DNA of 64,000 bases, taken from NCBI RefSeq assembly GCF_050613185.1, contig NZ_CP192511.1, positions 868,001 through 932,000 on the forward strand, read 5' to 3'. A program made the translations under genes and the position numbers. A model generated the notes under the pieces. The model was not told the DNA's origin. It saw only the letters and a program-made list of their open reading frames with translations, and did no database searches. Positions 60,590 through 64,000 of this stretch are shown here, in pieces (position 1 is the first letter of the stretch; every line of letters starts with the position of its first letter). Source of the stretch: Chelonobacter sp050613185. Its GTDB lineage: Bacteria; Pseudomonadota; Gammaproteobacteria; Enterobacterales; Pasteurellaceae.

Positions 60590-63211
60590 ATGAACAAAAC
60601 GACAACAGACACGGCTGTCAGTCCGGCACAAGCGGAAGTCAACCAACTGGTCGAGCGCGGCTTGCTTGCACTGGAGGAGTTTCGCAAGCTAAATCAAGAG
60701 CAAGTTGATTATATCGTTGCCAAAGCCTCGGTTGCCGCCCTTGATCAGCACGGCGTGCTCGCCATGCACGCCGTGGAGGAAACCGGGCGCGGTGTGTTTG
60801 AGGACAAAGCCACCAAAAACCTGTTTGCCTGCGAATATGTGGTGAATAATATGCGCCATTTGAAAACCGTCGGCGTAATCAGCGATGACGATGTCACCGG
60901 GGTTACCGAAATTGCCGATCCGGTCGGCGTGGTTTGCGGGATCACCCCGACCACCAACCCGACCTCGACCGCGATTTTTAAAGCCTTAATATCCTTAAAA
61001 ACCCGGAATCCGATTGTATTTGCTTTCCACCCATCGGCACAACAATGTTCCGCCCATGCCGCACGTGTGGTATATGACGCGGCGGTTGCCGCCGGTGCGC
61101 CGAAAGACTGCGTACAATGGATTGAAAATCCGTCGATGGAAGGTACGGCGGCATTGATGAAACACCCGGGCATTGCCACCATTTTAGCCACCGGCGGTAA
61201 CGCCATGGTGGAAGCGGCTTACTCTTGCGGCAAACCGGCATTGGGCGTCGGGGCAGGCAACGTGCCGGCATATGTGGAAAAAAGTGCGGATATCAAACAA
61301 GCCACCCACGATATCGTGATGTCGAAAGCGTTCGATAACGGCATGATTTGCGCCAGCGAACAAGCGGCGATTGTCGATAAAGAAGTGTATGACGATTTTG
61401 TCAATGAGATGAAATCCTACGGCGTGTATTTCGTCAATAAAAAAGAAAAAGCGTTATTAGAAAGCTTTATCTTCGGAGTAAAAGCCAATTCCGCCAATTG
61501 TAGCGGCGCAAAATTAAATGCGGCGGTGGTCGGCAAATCCGCATTTTGGATCGCCGAACAAGCCGGTTTCAGCGTGCCGGAAAAAACCAATATTTTAGCC
61601 GCCGAATGTGCCTTAGTCGGTGAAAAAGAGCCGTTGACCCGTGAAAAACTGTCGCCGGTGTTAGCGATTCTCAAATCCGACTCCACCGAACACGGCTTCG
61701 AATTATCGGAACAAATGGTGAATTTCCACGGTTTGGGACACTCCGCCGCAATCCATACTAAAGACGCCAAGATCGCCAAGGAGTACGGCGAACGGGTGAA
61801 AGCAATCCGTGTGATTTGGAATTCCCCTTCCACCTTCGGCGGGATCGGCGATGTGTATAACTCCTTCCTGCCTTCCTTAACCTTAGGTTGCGGTTCTTAT
61901 GGTAAAAATTCCGTCGGCAACAATGTCAGTGCGGTCAATCTGTTAAATATCAAACGCGTGGGCAGACGGAGAAATAATATGCAGTGGTTTAAAGTGCCTT
62001 CAAAAATCTACTTTGAACGGGATTCCATCCAATATCTACAATCCATGAAAGGCATGGAACGCGTGGTGATCGTCACCGACCGTACCATGGTGGATTTGGG
62101 CTTTGTTGAAAAAATTGCCAACCAACTGACGGCGCGCGGCAACCATGTCACCTATCAATTGTTCGCCGATGTCGAGCCGGATCCGAGCATTGAAACCGTG
62201 CGCCGTGGTACGCAACTGTTACGTAACTACCAACCGGATACTATCATCGCCTTAGGCGGCGGCTCGGCAATGGACGCGGCAAAAGTGATGTGGCTGTTCT
62301 ACGAACAACCGGAAGTCGATTTCCGTGATCTGGTACAAAAATTCATGGATATTCGCAAACGGGCGTTCAAATTCCCGCAATTAGGACGCAAAGCGCGCTT
62401 TATCGGCATTCCGACCACCTCCGGCACCGGCTCGGAAGTGACGCCGTTTGCGGTGATCAGCGAAGGCGATAAAAAATACCCGATCGCCGACTATTCATTA
62501 ACCCCGACCGTGGCGATTGTCGATCCGTCGTTCACCATGAGCGTGCCGGCGCACGTTGCCGCCGACACCGGTTTGGACGTGTTGACCCACGCCACCGAAG
62601 CCTATGTCTCCACCTTGGCAAACGACTTCACCGACGGCTTGGCATTGCAAGCGATTAAGCTGGTGTTTGAATATTTGGAACGTTCGGTCAAAAACGGCGC
62701 GTCCGATCCGGAAGCGCGCGAAAAAATGCACAACGCCTCGACCATCGCCGGCATGGCGTTTGCCAATGCGTTCTTGGGCATGAACCACTCGTTGGCGCAC
62801 AAAATCGGCGGCCGTTTTCACACCCCGCACGGACGCACCAATGCGATTTTAATGCCGCACGTGATCCGCTATAACGGCACCCGTCCGCAAAAAACCGCGA
62901 CCTGGCCGAAATATAACTACTACAAAGCCGATGTGAAATACCAAGACATCGCCAAAGTGCTCGGCTTGCCGTGCGCCACCCCGGCGGAAGGGGTCGAAGC
63001 CTTCGCCCAAGCCTGTTCGGATTTAGCGCAAAAAGTCGGGATTAAAATGTGCTTTAAAGATCAAGGTTTGAACGAACAAGAGTGGATGGACAGCCGCCGC
63101 GAGATCGCCTTGCTGGCGTTTGAAGACCAATGCTCCCCGGCAAACCCGCGCTTGCCGATGGTGGAAGATATGGAAGTGATCCTAACCAAAGCGTTTTACG
63201 GCGACAAGTAA
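60590..63211 (+). CDS. adhE: bifunctional acetaldehyde-CoA / alcohol dehydrogenase
   Basis: An 873-residue fused enzyme making ethanol from acetyl-CoA with two NADH. The N-terminal aldehyde dehydrogenase domain (about 1-440) has GITPTTNPTSTAIFKALI and the catalytic Cys in FDNGMICASEQA; the C-terminal iron alcohol dehydrogenase domain (about 450-873) has ALGGGSAMDAAKVMW, TTSGTGSEVTPF, GLDVLTHATEAYVS, and the His pair in MNHSLAHKIGGRFHTPHGRTN. AGGAGAAATC precedes the ATG. Such enzymes form spirosomes. It matters for mixed-acid fermentation here. Behind it lies a paired uptake-sequence terminator. Confidence 0.96.
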   Translation: MNKTTTDTAVSPAQAEVNQLVERGLLALEEFRKLNQEQVDYIVAKASVAALDQHGVLAMHAVEETGRGVFEDKATKNLFACEYVVNNMRHLKTVGVISDDDVTGVTEIADPVGVVCGITPTTNPTSTAIFKALISLKTRNPIVFAFHPSAQQCSAHAARVVYDAAVAAGAPKDCVQWIENPSMEGTAALMKHPGIATILATGGNAMVEAAYSCGKPALGVGAGNVPAYVEKSADIKQATHDIVMSKAFDNGMICASEQAAIVDKEVYDDFVNEMKSYGVYFVNKKEKALLESFIFGVKANSANCSGAKLNAAVVGKSAFWIAEQAGFSVPEKTNILAAECALVGEKEPLTREKLSPVLAILKSDSTEHGFELSEQMVNFHGLGHSAAIHTKDAKIAKEYGERVKAIRVIWNSPSTFGGIGDVYNSFLPSLTLGCGSYGKNSVGNNVSAVNLLNIKRVGRRRNNMQWFKVPSKIYFERDSIQYLQSMKGMERVVIVTDRTMVDLGFVEKIANQLTARGNHVTYQLFADVEPDPSIETVRRGTQLLRNYQPDTIIALGGGSAMDAAKVMWLFYEQPEVDFRDLVQKFMDIRKRAFKFPQLGRKARFIGIPTTSGTGSEVTPFAVISEGDKKYPIADYSLTPTVAIVDPSFTMSVPAHVAADTGLDVLTHATEAYVSTLANDFTDGLALQAIKLVFEYLERSVKNGASDPEAREKMHNASTIAGMAFANAFLGMNHSLAHKIGGRFHTPHGRTNAILMPHVIRYNGTRPQKTATWPKYNYYKADVKYQDIAKVLGLPCATPAEGVEAFAQACSDLAQKVGIKMCFKDQGLNEQEWMDSRREIALLAFEDQCSPANPRLPMVEDMEVILTKAFYGDK

Positions 63212-63249
63212 GTGGCGACAAATAAGTAAAGCCTAATCTTATCTCGCTG

Positions 63250-63284
63250 AAACCGCACTTTTAAATCTGAAAGTGCGGTTTTTC
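63250..63284. terminator. paired uptake-sequence terminator between adhE and glpG
   Basis: AACCGCACTTT and AAAGTGCGGTT in inverse orientation form an 11-bp stem with a short loop, followed by TTTCTT on the plus strand. It ends adhE and, being symmetric, perhaps the convergent glpG. Confidence 0.88.
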
Positions 63285-63301
63285 TTATGTTATCTCGACG
63301 G

Positions 63302-64000
63302 TTATTTCTGCCAATGTGCTTGCCACCACGCCAATGCCAAGCCGACCATAAGCCCTGAAATATGCGCCGCATTGCCGACCGCAATATCAACTAATGGCGA
63401 AACAAAGCCGAACAACACACCGATCAGCAGCAGATAAATAAAGCCGCTCGGCAAGCGGTAACGCTGTTGCGGATCAAGCCGGCTCAGCAGATAGACATAG
63501 CCCAACACGGCGAACACCACGCCGGACAAACCGAAAAATGCCGCGCCGCTAAAGGCGTTTTGTACGCTGCCGCTGATCACCGCTGCGGCGAAAAACAGCA
63601 TAAACAACTTGCCGCTGCCGTTTTTGCGTTCGATCATCGCGCCGAACACCAGCCAGTAAGTCAGGTTGAACAAGATATGCGAAAACGACAGATGTACCAG
63701 CGCATGGCTGACAAAACGCCACAGTTGCGAATATTGGCTGCTATTTTCCGGATAATGCGCCCATTGATACACCTCGGCACGATAGCCGCTCAGAGTCAAG
63801 AGATAGACCGCGACACACAGCAAAGCAAGCGTCCAAGTCAGCGGCGCCTGGCGCAGTGCGTTGCGCCAATTGCCGATATTCGGCAGCCAACTGCTGAAAC
63901 GCCCTTGCAGCGAATAGGTTTCGCCGTCCTGCCAGCTGGCTTGGGTATATTTTTCGTCAAACGGATCGCGCCGATACTGTTCCGCTTCGCCCAAAAGTGC
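63302..64000 (-). CDS. glpG: rhomboid intramembrane protease GlpG, 5' end outside the window
   Basis: The frame runs through the right edge (ALLGEAEQYRRDPFDEKYTQASW), so the N-terminal cytoplasmic domain continues outside; the apparent TTG start at 63994 is unlikely. About six membrane helices follow. Catalytic Ser is in FFGLSGVVFAVLGYVYLL and His in VGNAAHISGLMVGLALAWW, with the HALVHLSFSHILFNLTYW block of GlpG. It cleaves membrane proteins within the bilayer. In E. coli glpG lies next to glpR; here glpR is about 24 kb away. Confidence 0.93.
   Translation of the reverse strand, partial: ALLGEAEQYRRDPFDEKYTQASWQDGETYSLQGRFSSWLPNIGNWRNALRQAPLTWTLALLCVAVYLLTLSGYRAEVYQWAHYPENSSQYSQLWRFVSHALVHLSFSHILFNLTYWLVFGAMIERKNGSGKLFMLFFAAAVISGSVQNAFSGAAFFGLSGVVFAVLGYVYLLSRLDPQQRYRLPSGFIYLLLIGVLFGFVSPLVDIAVGNAAHISGLMVGLALAWWQAHWQK

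Noticed and set aside
63995..64000. TTG near 63994 as the start of glpG
   Set aside because: The frame remains open to the window edge and GlpG proteins have a longer N-terminal cytoplasmic domain, so the true start is probably outside.

Overview
The window is a piece of a Pasteurellaceae chromosome of the Haemophilus-type (Hin) uptake-sequence clade. Reading by eye I count about sixty copies of the 9-mer AAGTGCGGT or its complement, several of them paired into hairpins behind genes. Gene content (fuc genes, RdgC, RecA/RecX, GlpR, AdhE, RraB, GlpG) and moderate GC fit a gut or rumen member such as Basfia/Mannheimia succiniciproducens or Actinobacillus succinogenes. The species cannot be fixed from the sequence alone.

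Region 1 (1-12,722, minus strand) is an L-fucose locus: fucR, fucI, fucK, fucU, fucA, an RbsABC-type sugar ABC importer, fucO, then a signal-less GH29 alpha-L-fucosidase and the start of a PTS EIIC permease that runs off the window. No FucP symporter is present. The layout suggests free fucose enters by ABC transport, while a fucosylated oligosaccharide enters by PTS and is cleaved in the cytoplasm. Region 2 (12,844-18,224, minus) is a complete sugar operon: binding protein, ATPase, permease, PfkB kinase, LacI repressor. It has a perfect 14-bp LacI-type palindrome upstream of its first gene. Region 3 (18,439-25,730, minus) is an L-arabinose-type module: araC, an importer with two different permeases, and araB, but no araA or araD. 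Its transporter part is AT-rich and nearly devoid of uptake sequences, which suggests acquisition.

Region 4 (25,893-34,234) is mostly housekeeping: rpe-gph-trpS, a YcdX-type PHP phosphatase, an exported ClpP-like protein, glycerate kinase, a Cof-type phosphatase and cpdB. Region 5 (34,289-39,680) holds an acetyltransferase and a narQ sensor-kinase gene that has lost its 5' half at an IS150-type insertion sequence. That IS is itself frameshifted. A CLC channel, a Tag-like glycosylase and glpR follow.

Region 6 (39,824-52,201) holds clpB with a textbook sigma-32 promoter, an HcaT-like MFS gene, proC, rdgC with a tiny Cys/Lys-rich ORF one base behind it, a small membrane protein, a toxin-antitoxin-like pair, mutS, recA with a LexA box, recX and a GNAT gene. 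The toxin-like P-loop gene is frameshifted in its Walker A motif. The pair lies between inverted copies of a 26-bp palindromic repeat that also occurs, as a tight hairpin, beside fucO. Region 7 (52,208-64,000) holds an ABC-F protein (YheS type), a MarC-family protein, an MHS-type MFS transporter, a subtilisin-type autotransporter, rraB, adhE and the start of glpG.

Most interesting: the repeat-bounded toxin-antitoxin cassette, the 24-codon CC-x9-C-x2-C peptide behind rdgC, the PTS plus intracellular fucosidase arrangement, the exported ClpP-like protein without an obvious catalytic Asp, and the IS-truncated narQ. No tRNA, rRNA or CRISPR array was seen.
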